DNA from: Gordoniibacillus chartarius
Lineage (GTDB): Bacteria > Bacillota > Bacilli > Paenibacillales > NBRC-103111
Direction of reading: 5' to 3'
Length of the DNA stretch: 64,000 nucleotides
Assembly (NCBI RefSeq): GCF_042432825.1
Contig: NZ_JBHLWN010000002.1
Span: 12,444-76,443 of the forward strand
In this document: positions 1-13,700 of the stretch, in pieces
How the letters are laid out: each line of letters opens with the position of its first letter
How positions within the stretch are numbered: the stretch's first letter is position 1
The notes under the pieces: generated by a model
What the model was told of the DNA's origin: nothing
What the model saw: only the letters and a program-made list of their open reading frames with translations
Databases searched by the model: none
Program-made: the position numbers and the translations under genes

Positions 1-1621
1 ACGGAGCCAGCGCTTCCCCGCTCGCAAACACCTGTTTCAGCGTACTCAGCTTCGTATCGAGCGCTTCGCGCGGCTGCCGCTCGACATAATCCAGGAAGGC
101 GTGCAGCATCGACGGCACGAAGTGCATCGTGGTAACGGCATGCTGTTCGATCGTGTCGAGAATCGATTCCGGATTTTTCTCCCCGCCGGGAGGCAATAAA
201 CATACACTGGCCCCTGTCCATCCCCACCAGAACAGCTCCCATACGGAGACGTCGAACGTGATGGCCGTCTTTTGCAATATCACGTCATTCGTATCGATCG
301 GGTAAGCGGTTTGCATCCACAGCAGCCGGTTCACCACAGGGCGATGCTCGACCATGACGCCCTTAGGCTTGCCGGTCGAGCCCGACGTGTAGATCACGTA
401 AGCCAGATGCTCCGGCCCGCTGGCTGGCTCCAGGTTCGAGCCGTCTTCGGCGTACGAAGCATCGTCGTTCAGATCGACGAGCCTGAGATTGCCGCCGATG
501 CTATCGGCGAAGGAAGCATCCCGTACATGTCCTTGATGCAAGAGCAGCTTCGCCCCCGAGTCGTCCAGCATATAACGGATGCGCTCCTGCGGAAACTGCG
601 GGTCGATCGGCACGTAGGCGCCGCCGGCCTTCAAAATCGCGTAGATGCCGACGATCATCTCCAGCGACCGCTCGGCCATGATCGCGACCGGCTGATCGGC
701 CTGCACGCCCATGGCACGAAGCGAGCGCGCCAGCCGGTTCGCCTGCTCGTTCAGCTCCCGGTACGTGAGGAAGCTCTCTTCAAAGACGACGGCGACGAGC
801 TCCGGCGTACGCGCCGCCTGCTCCTCGAACAGCCTGTGGATCGTCTTGTCCCGCGGATAGTCCGCCTCCGTATCGTTGTACCCGGTGACCAGCTGCGTCC
901 GCTCGGCCTGCGACAAGATGTCGATTTGCTCAATTGGAAGCTCGGGCTGGTACAGAACTGTTTCAAAAATACGGCTCAAATGATCGGCCAGCTGGGCGGC
1001 AAACGATTCCGTATATCGATGCTCGCTATAAAGCAGCTGCAAACGTACCAATCCGCCAACTTGTTCAAATTGAAACTGAAGCTCCGAAACGGCGGCCCCT
1101 GCATCATCCGTACTGTGCAGCGGCTTCAACGTAACCATCGTAGGTACAACAGGAGTTACGTCCGCATCGTAGGATAGATGAAGCGGACCGGCCATGCTGC
1201 GGAACGGAATGTTTTGATGCTGGATTGCCTCGGTGACGGTCGTTTTGACTCCGTTTAACAACGATTTCAAGGTATGCCCGCCGCTCACGTTCTCTTTCAG
1301 CAGGACGACTTGATTGACGGGGCGCCTCGCCTCATCCGGTCTTCGCACGATCGGCATGCCGACAATGATCGTTTCGGATCCCGTGTATGTATGCAGCAGG
1401 ATGTGCACCCCTGCCAATAAAACCATGTATAGCGCCCTGTCGGAGCCTTTGGCCAAGGAGACGATCCTTGCGGACAGCTCCGCCGGCAATTCCCGTACTA
1501 AGGAGAGTCTGCTGCTCGCCGGCTTCCCGGAAGCATGGCTGTACGGCACGACCGTCGGGCTGTCTGCGGACTCGAACCGGCCTGACCAATACGCGGCTTC
1601 TTTCTCAAACACTGCTTTCAC
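1..1621 (-). CDS. NRPS subunit 3, N-terminal part (truncated C domain, Ser-type adenylation domain), cut by window edge
   Basis: Third subunit of the assembly line; only its first 540 codons are in the window. It opens with the C-terminal half of a condensation domain (about residues 1-230). Recognisable pieces are the YW..RF start, IIVGMPI and the QNIPF region; the HHxxxDG active-site half is absent. An adenylation domain follows, with LTYRELNEQANRLARSL, the A3 motif YTSGSTGKPKG and FDVSVWELFW. The specificity residues that can be read are D-V-W-H-F-S, the beginning of the serine code DVWHFSLVDK, so Ser is expected at position 11. The start chosen is GTG at 1621, preceded by GAGGGG at good spacing. 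An in-frame TGA lies a few codons upstream, and the GTG two codons earlier touches the ribosome binding site. The gene lies 113 bp downstream of subunit 2 on the same strand. The A domain closely resembles the Ser domain of subunit 1. Remaining modules and any thioesterase lie off the left edge. Confidence 0.93.
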   Translation of the reverse strand, partial: MKAVFEKEAAYWSGRFESADSPTVVPYSHASGKPASSRLSLVRELPAELSARIVSLAKGSDRALYMVLLAGVHILLHTYTGSETIIVGMPIVRRPDEARRPVNQVVLLKENVSGGHTLKSLLNGVKTTVTEAIQHQNIPFRSMAGPLHLSYDADVTPVVPTMVTLKPLHSTDDAGAAVSELQFQFEQVGGLVRLQLLYSEHRYTESFAAQLADHLSRIFETVLYQPELPIEQIDILSQAERTQLVTGYNDTEADYPRDKTIHRLFEEQAARTPELVAVVFEESFLTYRELNEQANRLARSLRAMGVQADQPVAIMAERSLEMIVGIYAILKAGGAYVPIDPQFPQERIRYMLDDSGAKLLLHQGHVRDASFADSIGGNLRLVDLNDDASYAEDGSNLEPASGPEHLAYVIYTSGSTGKPKGVMVEHRPVVNRLLWMQTAYPIDTNDVILQKTAITFDVSVWELFWWGWTGASVCLLPPGGEKNPESILDTIEQHAVTTMHFVPSMLHAFLDYVERQPREALDTKLSTLKQVFASGEALAP

Positions 1622-1679
1622 ATAGGCCACCCCTCATCGTTGATTGCATGCGTCTATATTTCGGGACCGTGCATGGCCA

Positions 1680-1712
1680 GAGTGCGTGCAGCCGTACAGG
1701 CCCCACACACTC
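1680..1712 (-). other. Intercistronic hairpin between NRPS subunits 2 and 3
   Basis: On the minus strand GAGTGTGTG pairs with CACGCACTC (nine pairs, one G-U) around a 15-nt loop. The hairpin starts about 22 nt after the subunit 2 stop. No T-tract follows, so it is not a standard terminator. A similar hairpin sits at the same place between subunits 1 and 2. A role in mRNA stability or in tuning expression between cistrons is inference. Confidence 0.5.
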
Positions 1713-1734
1713 TAAGCACAGGAACAGTAGGCAA

Positions 1735-4700
1735 TCAGAAAATAAATTCGATATCCTCCGACGCATCCTCATCGCTCACGGAGTTTTCCGCTACTTGCAT
1801 ATCCAGCAGCCGCAGCTCGGGCCGTTCGGAAATTTGCGACAGCAGCAGCTGAAAATCATCGGTGAGCTGCTCAACCAAGCTTCTCGTAAACAGCTTCGTG
1901 CAATATTCGAAATGCCCCCGGATCCCGTCGTCCTCCAAGGCGATCTCCAGCGTCAAATCAAACTTGGCGATCGTATGCTTTTGCTCGTATGGCGTGCCAT
2001 GCAGCGAATCGACGCCGATTTCCGGCATTTCCGTATTTTGCAGGACGAACATCGTATCGAACAGAGGATTACGGCTTGCATCGCGGGCGAGCTGCAGCTT
2101 GCCGACCAGCTCCTCGAACGGATAGTCCTGGTGCTCATACGCCTTCAAGGTCGTTTGCCGGACTTCCTCGAGGAAGCTGAGGAACGTCTTCTCACCCGCC
2201 GGATAATTGCGGATGGCCAGCGTATTGACGAACATCCCGATGAGCGGCTCCAGGTCGGCATGCGTTCTGCCGGCGATCGGCGTGCCGACGATAATGTCGG
2301 TTTGCCCCGAATATTTGTGCAGCAGCACGGTATAGGCAGCCAAAATGACCATGTACATCGTCGTGCCGGTGTCGGCTGTCAGGCGCCGCAGGCCTTCACA
2401 GACGTTCGCATCGATGGCAAAATCGACCTTATCTCCGTGATGGCTTTGCACGGCCGGTCTTTCGAACGATGTCGGCAGCTGCAGTACCGGCAATTCGCCG
2501 CTGAACGCTTCCAGCCAGTAGGCTTCCTGCCGCTTGAGCCGTTCGCTCTCGCGCTCCGACTGCTGCCATGCGGCGTAGTCTTTATATTGAAGCCGCAGCG
2601 GCGGCAGCTCCTCGCCCTTATATGAGCGGACAAACTCTTCCACCAATATGCCCATGGAAACGCCGTCGGAGATAATATGGTGCATGTCGAACAGCAAAAT
2701 GCGGCGGTTAGCCTCAAGCTCGATCAGACCTACCCGCAGCAGCGGCGGCTTGTCCAGCTCGAACGCGCGAACGAAGCGGCGGATGATGTCGTCGGCGTCA
2801 TCCCCGTTAGCCCGGCTGTACTCTACGTTGAACGGCGTTTCCGCATGTACCCGCTGTACCGGTTCACCGTGTACGGTCTCAAAGCCTGTGCGCAGCGTCT
2901 CGTGCCTTGCGATCAGCTGACGGAACGCCGCTTCGAATCGCTCCAAGTCGAGCGGCCCGTCAAGCGTCATCGCGCCGGGCATATTGTAGCTGAGCTCCGC
3001 GTCTTCCATTTGATGCAGCAAATACAGACGCTTTTGCGCCGAAGATACCGGATAGAAGTCCTTTACCTCGGCAGGCGGAATAGCAGAATACGAGCTTTGC
3101 TCCATCGCTTCGAGCTTTTGCGCCAGTTGTTCGATCGTAGGCGATTCGAATACGTCGCGCAGCGGAACACTTCGGTTCAGCTCTTTATGAATGAGTGTCA
3201 CAAGGGTCGTAGCCCGCAGCGAATGGCCGCCGAGGTCGAAGAAGTTGTCCTTCACGCCGATCGTCCGGACGCCGAGCACCTGCTGCCAAATACGTACCAG
3301 CTGCGCTTCCGTCGGCGTTCGTGGCGCTGTATAGTCCGCTCCGGTTTGCACGCTTTCTTCCGGCGCCGGCAGCGCTTTGCGGTCCACCTTGCCGTTCGAA
3401 GTCAGCGGCATCCGTTCCAGCTGCACGAAGTAAGTCGGGAGCATGTAGGCAGGCATGACTTGCGACAGCTCGCTGCGCAGGCCGCTCACGGACAGCGGCT
3501 GCTCCGCCACGAAATACGCGGCGAGCTGCTTCTGTCCGGCTCCGTCCTCGCGGGCGATCACAATCGCTTCCTGGACGGCTGCCGCCTTCGCCAGCTGCGC
3601 CTCGATCTCGCCCAGCTCGATCCGGTAGCCGCGGATTTTCACCTGGTGGTCGATCCGGCCCAAATATTCCATACTGCCGTCAGGGAGCCATCTCGCAAGA
3701 TCTCCCGCCCGGTACATCCGCTCGCCAGGTGCGAACGGATTGTCCACGAACTTCTCCGCGGTCAGGTCCGGACGGTTCAAGTACCCTCTCGCCAAACCGT
3801 CGCCCGCCACGTACAGCTCGCCGGCCACACCGACAGGCACCGGACGACGTTGTTCATCCAAAATGTACGTCCGCAGCGTCGGAATCGGTTTTCCGATATT
3901 GCTCTTGGCCTGCTCGATTTCGGCTTCCGTAATTTCTTTGTACGTAACATGGACCGTCGTTTCCGTGATGCCGTACATATTGATCAATTGGACATCCGGG
4001 TAGACTGCCTTCCAGTCCTTCAGCAAATACGGGCTTAACGCTTCGCCGCCGAAAATGACCTTTCGCAAGCTCAACTGCGCGGCTTCGCCTGCGGACAATG
4101 CTTCTTGCAGCAGCTGATAGAAATACGTCGGCGTTTGGTTCAAGATCGTCACCTGTCGCTCATGCAGGAGCTTCAGGAACTGCTTCGGACTTTTTGCGGT
4201 TAACGATGGAACGATGACGAGCTTCCCTCCGTACAGCAGCGCACCGTACATTTCCCATACCGAGAAATCGAAGCAGAACGAATGGAACAGCGTCCATGTG
4301 TCCGAGGCGCAGAAATCGAACAAGTTCTTGTCGTTGAACAGCAGCCGGACGACATTTTTATGCTCGATCAGCGTGCCCTTCGGCTTGCCGGTTGTCCCCG
4401 ACGTATAGATGACGTAAGCCAGATCCTTCGGTCCGCTCGCCGGCGCGAGGTTCACCGCTTCCCCTCCGTACGAAGCCTCGTTGTCGAGCTCGATCACTGC
4501 ACCGGCGAACGTTACGCTATCCCGCAAATGTCTTTGCACCAGCAGCAGCTTGGCTCCCGAATCGTCCAGCATGAAGCGGATGCGCTCCTGCGGATATTCC
4601 GGGTCAATCGGCACATAAGCGCCGCCCGCTTTCAAGATCGCGAGAATGCCGACGACCATCTCGATCGAACGCTCCGCCATAATCCCGACCAGCTGCTCGG

Positions 4701-7700
4701 ACTGCACGCCCTCCGCACGCAGCGTATGCGTCAGCCGGTTCGCCCGCTCGTTCAGCTCCCGGTAAGTCAGCACGCGACCTTCATACTCGACGGCCGCCTG
4801 ATTCGGTGTGCGCTCCGCCTGCTCTTCGAACAGCTGATGGATCGTCATCTCCCGCGGATAATCCGCGTCTGTGCCGTTAAAGAGCTCTGTTATTTGCTCG
4901 CGCTCATCCGCCGTAAGCAGCTCCAGCTCGCTCACGCGAATGTCGGCATTTTCGGCGATTTGTTCCATGATGCGAACCAAATGCCCGCGAATCCGTTCCA
5001 TTCCCGCTTTGTCATATACGTTTGCATTGTATTCCAGCTGAATTTCAAGCTCTTCGCCGGGAACGACAATCACGTTAAAATCGTAATTCGTCTGATCGGC
5101 CATCTCGACGTCCGCGATGTCGAAACCTGCCGGGTCGCGGCTTCCCAGCTGCTGCATTTGCTGCTCGACCGGATAGTTTTCAAACACCAGTATATGGCCG
5201 ACCAAGCCTTGCTTTTGTTCGGTCAGCGCCTGAATCTCATACAACGGATACGTATCGTAAGCCTGGGAGGCCAGCGCCTGCTCCTGCACTCTGCGCATCG
5301 CTTCCGCGAACGTGTCCTCCGCTTTGCAGCGGACGCGCACCGGAATCGTGTTGATGAACAAGCCGATCATCGATTCGATGCCGGGAATTTCCGCCGGTCT
5401 TCCCGAGACGACGCTGCCGAACACCACGTCCGAAGTCCCGTTGTACTTGTGAAGCAGAATGCCCCAGACTGTTTGCATGAGCGAGTTCATCGTCACCTGC
5501 TGGCGCTTCGCAGCCTGCTCGAGCGCCCGGGTCAGCTGGCCGCCCAGAGAGAACTCCAGCTTCTCTCCAGCATATTCCGCCGAATTGCCGGCCGTGTTCG
5601 CCAGCGGCAGTACCGTCTGATGCTCATAGCCCGCCAAATAGCCGCGCCAGTAATTCGCCGCCGCTTCGCGGTCCTGCCGCTCCAGCCACTCGAGATACTG
5701 GCTGTATGGCCATACCGCATCTATCTCGGGCTGACGCCGCTGCACGATGGCAAAATAGGTCTCGAACACTTCCTTCGCGACTAAAGACAAGCACCAGCCA
5801 TCCATCAATATATGATGGAAGCTCCACAGGAACCGGTACGTATCGGTATCGGTGCGCACAATCGACACGCGGATCAGAGCGTCCTGGGCCAGGTCAAAGC
5901 CGCGGGCTTTGTCTTGTTTGCCCATCGCCGCAACATACGCATCGCGTCTATCCGCATCCATGCCGCGAATATCTTCATAGTAGAAGCCTCCCGCTTTGCT
6001 CCGGTAAACGACCTGCAGCGGCTCCGTGTTCCATCCGCTATAGAAGTTCGTCCGCAGTACGGCATGGCGTTCCACCAATTGCTCCAAACTTTGGGCGAAT
6101 GCTCTGACGTCCAGACTGCCTTGCAGCGTAAACGAAGCTTGTTCGAAATAAGCCGCCGATTGCGGCTCCATCAAGCTGTGGAACAGCATTCCCTTCTGCA
6201 TCGGCGTCAGCGGATACACGTTCTCGATCTCGCCGATGTGTCCGGTATGCTCCGCGATCCGCTCCAAATCTTCGATGGACAGGCCTTTGAACAAGACGTC
6301 GCTTGGCGTCAGCTCGACCCGTTCCTTCGCCGCACAATGCGCGAGGACTTCCTTCAGGCTCTCGCCAAGCAATCCGGCCAGCCGTTCCATCGTCTCTCTT
6401 CGGTATTGCATGCCGCTGTAGTCGAGCGTCAGCGCCAGCTTCCCGCCGGCAATCATACCGCTCACGTCGAGCGCATGCGTTCGGGCCAAGCTGTCGCTGA
6501 CCGACCGGCCGCTCGGATACGGCGATACTTGCAAAGCGTTGTTGTGCAGGTCCTGGTCGAATTGGCCCAAGTAGTTAAAGCTGATATCGGGCTTCGCCGC
6601 GAATGCGCGGGCTCTCTTGTCATCCGGGTGAACCGACATATATTTGAGGATGCCGTACCCGATCCCCTTGTTCGGAATGCGGCGCAGGCCCTCCTTCACG
6701 CTCTTGATGCGGTAAGCCAAAGGCTTGCCCGCGTCCATCTCCAGCACGACAGGATACTGGCTTGTAAACCAGCCTACCGTGCGTGTGATGTCGACATCCG
6801 GGATAATCGGCTCCCGGCCGTGCCCCTCCAGCTCGACCGCCACCCGCTGCAGGCCTGTCCAGCGGTGTATGGCGAGACCGAGCGCCGTTAACAACAGGTC
6901 GTTCACTTCCGTGTTGTAGGCCCGGTGCGCCTGCTTCAGCAGCAGCTCGGTCTCCTCCTGCGTCCACTGTACCGTTATAGCTTCGCTATCCCGCATCAAC
7001 GCATGTTCTTGGGCAAAATCGCGGGGCAGCGGCTCGCAATCGGCTGCGGCAAGCTGCTCCCAGTAAGTACGTTCGGCCTCCATGGCAGGGCTTACGGCGT
7101 AAGCCGACAGCCGCTCCGCCCAAGTCCGGAACGAGTCCGTCTTGGCCGGGAGCCGGATGTCCGCCCCTTGCAGAGCCTGCTCATAGGCGGCGCTAATATC
7201 TTCGAACAGGATCCGCCAGGATACCCCGTCAATCGCCAAGTGATGGACGACGATCAGCAGATGGTCCCCGTCGTCGCAGCGGAACAGCCCAAGCTTCAGC
7301 AGCGGCCCTTCCTGCAGATCGATGCTGCGCTGCAGCTCGTTCGCTTTGGCTTCAATTGCTTGCGCGCAGTCCGCCACTCCGCGGAAATCGATTGTTTCCA
7401 TGCTGTACAGCTCGCCTTCCGAAATGCCGCGGTTATAGGCCGTAACTTCGCGATCGCTCTGGCGGAAGACGAGGCGCAAAGCGTCATGATGCTCGGCGAT
7501 CGCCCGCATCGCCTGCCGGAGCGCTGCCTCGTCGTAGCCGTCCTCCCGGTACAGCGTGACCGCTTGGTTGAAGTGATGGAGATCGGCGAACGAATTTTCG
7601 AAGAACCAGCGCACAATCGGCGTAAGCTTCGACTCCCCTGTCACTTCACCCTGATCCGCACTTCTGCCGACCGGCTGCACGAACGGGCTCAATGCCGCCA

Positions 7701-10700
7701 CAGTCGGATATTGGAACAGATGCTTAATTTCCAGCTTGTAACCGGCCTGATGCAGCCTCGACGATACTTGGATCGATTTGATCGAGTCGCCGCCGAGCTC
7801 AAAGAAATTGTCCGAAATCCCTATCGCCTTTACGCCCAATACCGTCTGCCAAACCGAGACTAAAGCTTGCTCGACGGCGGTTCGCGGCTCGACGTACGGT
7901 TTGCCGGTATGCAGACTCTCTTCCGGTGCCGGCAGCGCCTTGCGGTCCACTTTGCCGTTCGGCGTAAGCGGCATGTGCTCGAGCTGCACGAAGTACGATG
8001 GGAGCATGTACGCCGGCAGCTGCTGCTCCAGCTCGCTGCGAAGCTCGCTTACGGTGAGCGGCTTGTCCGCTACGAAATAGGCGCACAGCTGCTTCTGTCC
8101 GGCTTCGTTGTCGCGGGCGATAACGACTGCTTCCCGTACGACGGCCAACTTCGCGAGCTGCGCTTCGATCTCGCCGAGCTCGATCCGGAAGCCGCGGATC
8201 TTCACCTGCTGGTCGATCCGCCCGATATATTCGATGTTGCCGTCCGGCAGCCATCTTGCCAGATCCCCCGTCCGGTACATTCGCTCTCCCGGAGCAAACG
8301 GATTGTCTGCGAATTTCTCCGCCGTTAGCTCGGGCCGGTTCAAGTAGCCTCTTGCCAGCCCGTCGCCCGCCACGCACAGCTCGCCCGCTGCGCCTATAGG
8401 CTGCAGCTGATTGTCCGCGCCGACAATGTACACCGACGTGTTGCTGATCGGCCTTCCGATCGGCACGTTTGCAGCTGCCGCAGCAATCTCATCGATCTCG
8501 TAATACGTGGCGAATACCGTACTTTCCGTCGGACCGTACACGTGCGTTAGCTTGCCCCGGCCCAATTCGTGCAACGCTCTTCTGGCATGCTCTACCGATA
8601 TGCGCTCGCCGCCGAACAGCACCTTCCGGACGTGGCGCAGGCAGTCGATGTTGATGTCGACCAGAACGTTGAACAACGCTGTCGTAATAAACATGACGGT
8701 GATATGCTCCCGCGCGATCATGGCCGCCAGAGCTTCCATATCCAGTACGTTTTGCTTGGAGCTGAGAACGAGCCGGGCTCCGTTCAGCAGCGCGCCGAAG
8801 ATGTCGAAGGTCGAACCGTCAAAGGCGTAGCTGGACAGCTGCAGCAAGGTATCCCGTTCGGTAATGTCGATATAGTTCGTGCCCCGAACGACCCGCACGA
8901 TATTCCGGTGCGTCGTCAAATTGCCTTTCGGCTTGCCGGTCGTCCCCGACGTATACATAACGTATGCCAGGTTGTCCGGTCCGCCCGCCCGTTCCGGGTT
9001 CGAAGCGTCCTTGCCATATGCAGCCGGATCGTCAAGCACCATGATCCTGCCTGCATACGATTCGCCGGCTGCGCGCTCCCGCAAGCCGCTTTGCAGCAAG
9101 AGCAGCGTTGTCCCCGAATCGTCCAGCATGTAGCGGATCCGCTCCTGCGGATACTCCGGGTCGATCGGCACGTAAGCGCCGCCGGCCTTCAAAATCGCAA
9201 GAATGCCGACGATCATCTCCATGGAGCGTTCGGCCATAAGGCCGACCGGCTGTTCGGCCTGTACGCCTTCGGCACGCAGCGTATGCGCGAGCCGGTTCGC
9301 CCGCTCGTTCAGCTCCCGGTACGTCATCCGGCTTCCTTCGAATACAAGCGCCGTCTGCTCGGGCACCTTCATCGCCTGCTCTTCGAACAGCTCCGGAATC
9401 GTCATTTCCCGCGGATAATCCGACGATGCGGCGCCCCATTCGTCCAGCAGCTGCGACTGTTCGTCGGCTGTCAGCAGCTCCAGCTCGTTCACGCGTATTT
9501 GCGGATTTTCGGCGATCTGCTCGATGATCCGAACGAGATGCCCTTGAATTTGCGCCAGCTCCGACGGATCGTATGCATGAGCATTGTATTCAAAATGAAT
9601 TTCGATATTGTCGCCCGGCATAACGACCAGGTTGAAGTCATAGTTCGTCTGCTCTGCCGAACGCACGTCAACGATATCGAAGTCTGCCGCCCCGCCCCCG
9701 CCGATCTGCTCAATCTGACGCTCTACCGGATAGTTTTCAAACACGACGATATGGTTGATCAAGCTCATCTTTTGCTGACTCAGCGCTTGAATTTCATACA
9801 GCGGGAACGTTTCGTACAATTGGGACGACAGTGCTTGTTCCTGTACGGCCTGCATCACGTCCGCGAACGTCGCTCCGGATTCGCAGCGGACGCGGACGGG
9901 AATCGTGTTGATAAACAGCCCGACCATGTTCTCGATGCCCGGAATTTCCGCAGGTCTTCCCGATACGACGCTTCCGAACACCGCGTCCTGTGTGCCGTTA
10001 TATTTTTGCAGCAAAATGCCCCATACCGTCTGGATCAGCGTATTCAAGGTAACTTGATAACGCTTCGCGGCCTGATGGATGCTTCGAGTCAGCATCTGCC
10101 CCAAGCTGCAGCCCATCTTCTCGAATACGTACGCTGCCGGTTTGTGCTGCGCCTTCGTTTGCGGAAGCTCCGTCTGATGCTCGTAGCCCGCCAAATAGCC
10201 GCTCCAGTAGCTGGATGCCGCCTCCCTGTCCTGCCGCTCGAGCCATTCGATATACCGGCTGTACGGATATGCAGCAGCAAGCGGCGGCCGGCTCCCGCGC
10301 ACGTAGGCAAAGTACGATTCGAACACTTCTTTTGTAATCAGCGACATACACCAGCCGTCCATCAAAATGTGGTGGAAGCTCCACAGGAAGCGGTACGTTT
10401 CGTCCCCGGTACGCCAAATCGATACACGCATCAGCGCATCCTCGGCGAGATCGAAGCCGATGGCCCTGTCTTCATTTTCCATAGCTTCTACATACGCTTC
10501 GAGACGTTCCGCATCCAAATCCAATTCGCGCAGATCTTCATAGGCAAAGCCTGCCTTCCGGTTCCGGAAAACGATCTGAATCGGCTCGTCCTGCCAGCCG
10601 CTGTAGAAGTTCGTGCGCAGGACAGCTTGACGCTCCGCCAAATCGTCCAGGCTTTTCTTGAAGGCTTCCACATCCAGGCGGCCCTTCAAGGTGAATGCGG

Positions 10701-13700
10701 TTTGCTCAAAATAAGCCCCCGACTGCGCATCCATCAGGCTGTGGAACAGCATCCCCTTCTGCATCGGCGTCAGCATGTACACATTCTCGATTTCGCCGAT
10801 ATGGGAGGTTTGGTCTGCGATTCGCTCCAGTTCCTCGATGGTCAGCCCTTTGAACAGAATGTCGCTCGGGGTCAGCTCGGTCCGTTCCTTCGCCGTGCAA
10901 TGCGCGATCACTTCCCGCAGGCTAATCCGGAGCTTCTCGGCGAGCCGCTCCATCGTTTCCTTGCGGTACATCTTGCCGCTGTAGCTAAGTGTCAGCGTCA
11001 ATTGCCCGCCTGCGATCATACCGTTGACGTCGAGAGCATGGGATCTGGTCATCCCCCCGCTTACTTCCGCGCCGCACGAATAAGTCGACAGCTGCAAATC
11101 GTTGCTCTGCAAGTCCTGATCGAATTGTCCGAGGTAGTTGAAGCTGATGTCCGGCGCCGGCGCTTGACGGAGGAATGCAGCGCCGTCCGCTTGCGGCGAC
11201 ATGTATTTGAGAATGCCATAGCCGATCCCTTTGTTCGGAATATTGCGCAGGCTCATCTTCACGCGTTTAATCCGGTACGGCAAGCCCTTGTCCGCTTCCA
11301 TCTCCAGCACAACCGGGTATTCGCACGTAAACCATCCGACCGTGCGCGTGATATCGATATCCGCACCGATCGGTTCCCTGCCGTGTCCTTCCAGAGTTAC
11401 CGCCACCTGCTCCAAGCCGGTCCATTCGTGAACCGCCATCCCGAGCGCCGTCAGCAGCAGGTCGTTCATGTCGGTGCCGTAAGCCCGGTGCGCCTGTTTC
11501 AGCAGAAGCTCCGTTTCCGCTTGCGTCCACTGCACCGTAACGGCCTCGCTGTCCTGCATCAATGCGCGCTCTTGGGCGAAATCGCGCGGCAGCGGCCGGC
11601 TTGCCGCTTGTGCGATCCGTTCCCAGTACGCCCGCTCACTCTCCATGGCCGGGCTTCCGGCATATGCGGCCAGCTGCTCCGCCCATAAGCGGTACGAATC
11701 GGTCTTTTCGGGAAGGCGGATAACTTGACCGCGCAGCGCCTGCTCGTAGCCCGCCGCCAAATCCTCGAACAGGATGCGCCATGACACGCCGTCTACCGCC
11801 AGATGGTGAACGACGATCAGCAGATGATCCCCGTCCGTGCAGCGGAACAGCCCAAGCTTCAGCAGCGGCCCTGTCTGCAGGTCGATACAGCGCTGCAGCT
11901 CGTTTGCCTTCGCTTCGATCGCCTGCGCGCAGTCCGCCATACCGCGGAAATCCAGCACATCGAGGCTGTAGAGCTCTCCTTCCGCAATGCCGCGGTTGTA
12001 TGCCGTATAACCGGATTCCGTCCGGCGGAACACGAGACGCAGCGCATCGTGGTGCTCGGCGAGCTTCCGCACGGCTTGACGCAGCGCCGCTTCATCGTAG
12101 CCTTCCGGGCGGTACAGCATGACCGATTGGTTATAATGATGCGGCTCGTCGAACGACTGCCCGAAGAACCAGCGCTGAATCGGCGTCAGCAGCGCCTCTC
12201 CCTTCGCTTCTCCCTGGTCGGCTCGCCTTGCGACCGGCTGCACGTAAGGGCTGAGCTCCGCCACAGTCGGGTATTTGAACAAATGCTTGATTTCCAGCTT
12301 GTAGCCGGCTTGCTGCAGCCGTGAAGCGACCTGAATCGACTTGATCGAGTCCCCGCCGAGCTCGAAGAAATTGTCGAGCACGCCGATCGCCTTCGTGCCG
12401 AGCACCGCCTGCCACACCGCAACCAAAGCCTTCTCCACCGGCGTCCGAGGAGCGATATAAGCCGCACCGGTCTGTACGCTGCCCTCCGGCGCGGGCAGCG
12501 CCTTGCGGTCGAGCTTGCCGTTCGGCGTAAGCGGCATCCGCTCCAGCTGTACGAAGTAGGACGGCACCATGTATGCGGGCAGCGCCTCAGCCAGCGCACT
12601 CCTCAGCTCGCTAACGGCGAGAGGCTTCTCCGCAACGAAGTACGCACACAGCTGCTTCTGTCCGGCTTCGTCTTCCCGCGCGACAACGACCGCCTCTTGT
12701 ACGAATTCCGCTTTCAGAATTTGCGCTTCCACTTCGCCCAGCTCGACCCGGTTGCCGCGAATTTTCACCTGATGGTCGATCCGGCCGATGTATTCGATAT
12801 TGCCGTCCGGCAGCCGTCTTGCGAGGTCGCCGGTCCGATACATCCGCCCGCCCGGTACGAACGGGTTGTCGGCGAACTTCTCCGCGGTCAACTCCGGCCG
12901 GTTCAAGTAGCCGCGGCCTACGCCGGCGCCGCCGATCATCAGCTCGCCCGGAATGCCGGCAGGCTGCAGCACACCGTGCTCGTTCAAAATATACACGTTC
13001 ACGCCCGGCAGCGGCTTGCCGATCGGCAGACTGACAAGACCGTTCATATCTTGATCCGGCTGCGTCTGTTCGAAATAGCTCGAATCGATACAAGCTTCCG
13101 TTACGCCGTAGCTGTTCAGTATGCGCATCTGCGTCCCGAACCGGCTTGCAAGCGTCCGGAACGACTCCGGCGGGAACCGGTCCGAGCCAACGATCAGCGT
13201 CTGCAGACTGTCGATGTTCAGGCCGTTCTCGTACACATAGTCCATAAGCGGAATGACGAGCGACGGTGTCGATTCGAACATGTTGACCTGATGCTCCGCG
13301 ATCAGCTCGTAGATCCGCGCAGGATCGAGCCGCGCGTGGCCGGGACATAGAATCAGCTCGCCGCCGTGCAGCAAGGCGCGGACGAAATCGCCGGTGAAGA
13401 CATCGAAGGAGAAGCTGGCCCACTGCAGAATACGAATGCCGGCTTCGTGCAGCCGATATTCGTGCTTCCAGGCCCGGGCCATTGCCGCTACCTGCCTGTG
13501 CTCGATCATGACCCCCTTCGGGTTGCCCGTTGTGCCCGACGTATAGATCACATACGCCAAGTGCTCGGGTCCGGCCGCCGGCTCCAAGTTCGATCCGTCC
13601 TCATGATACGCAGCCGCATCGTCCAGCTCGACCACCGTGCCCGCAAACGGCGCGCGTTCCCGCAAGCCGCTTTGAAGCAGCAGCAGCTGCGCTCCGGAAT

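Noticed and set aside
1332..1589. 85-codon minus-strand frame over the start of subunit 3
   Set aside because: It is out of frame with the NRPS subunit 3 reading, which shows C- and A-domain motifs from 1621 to the left edge.
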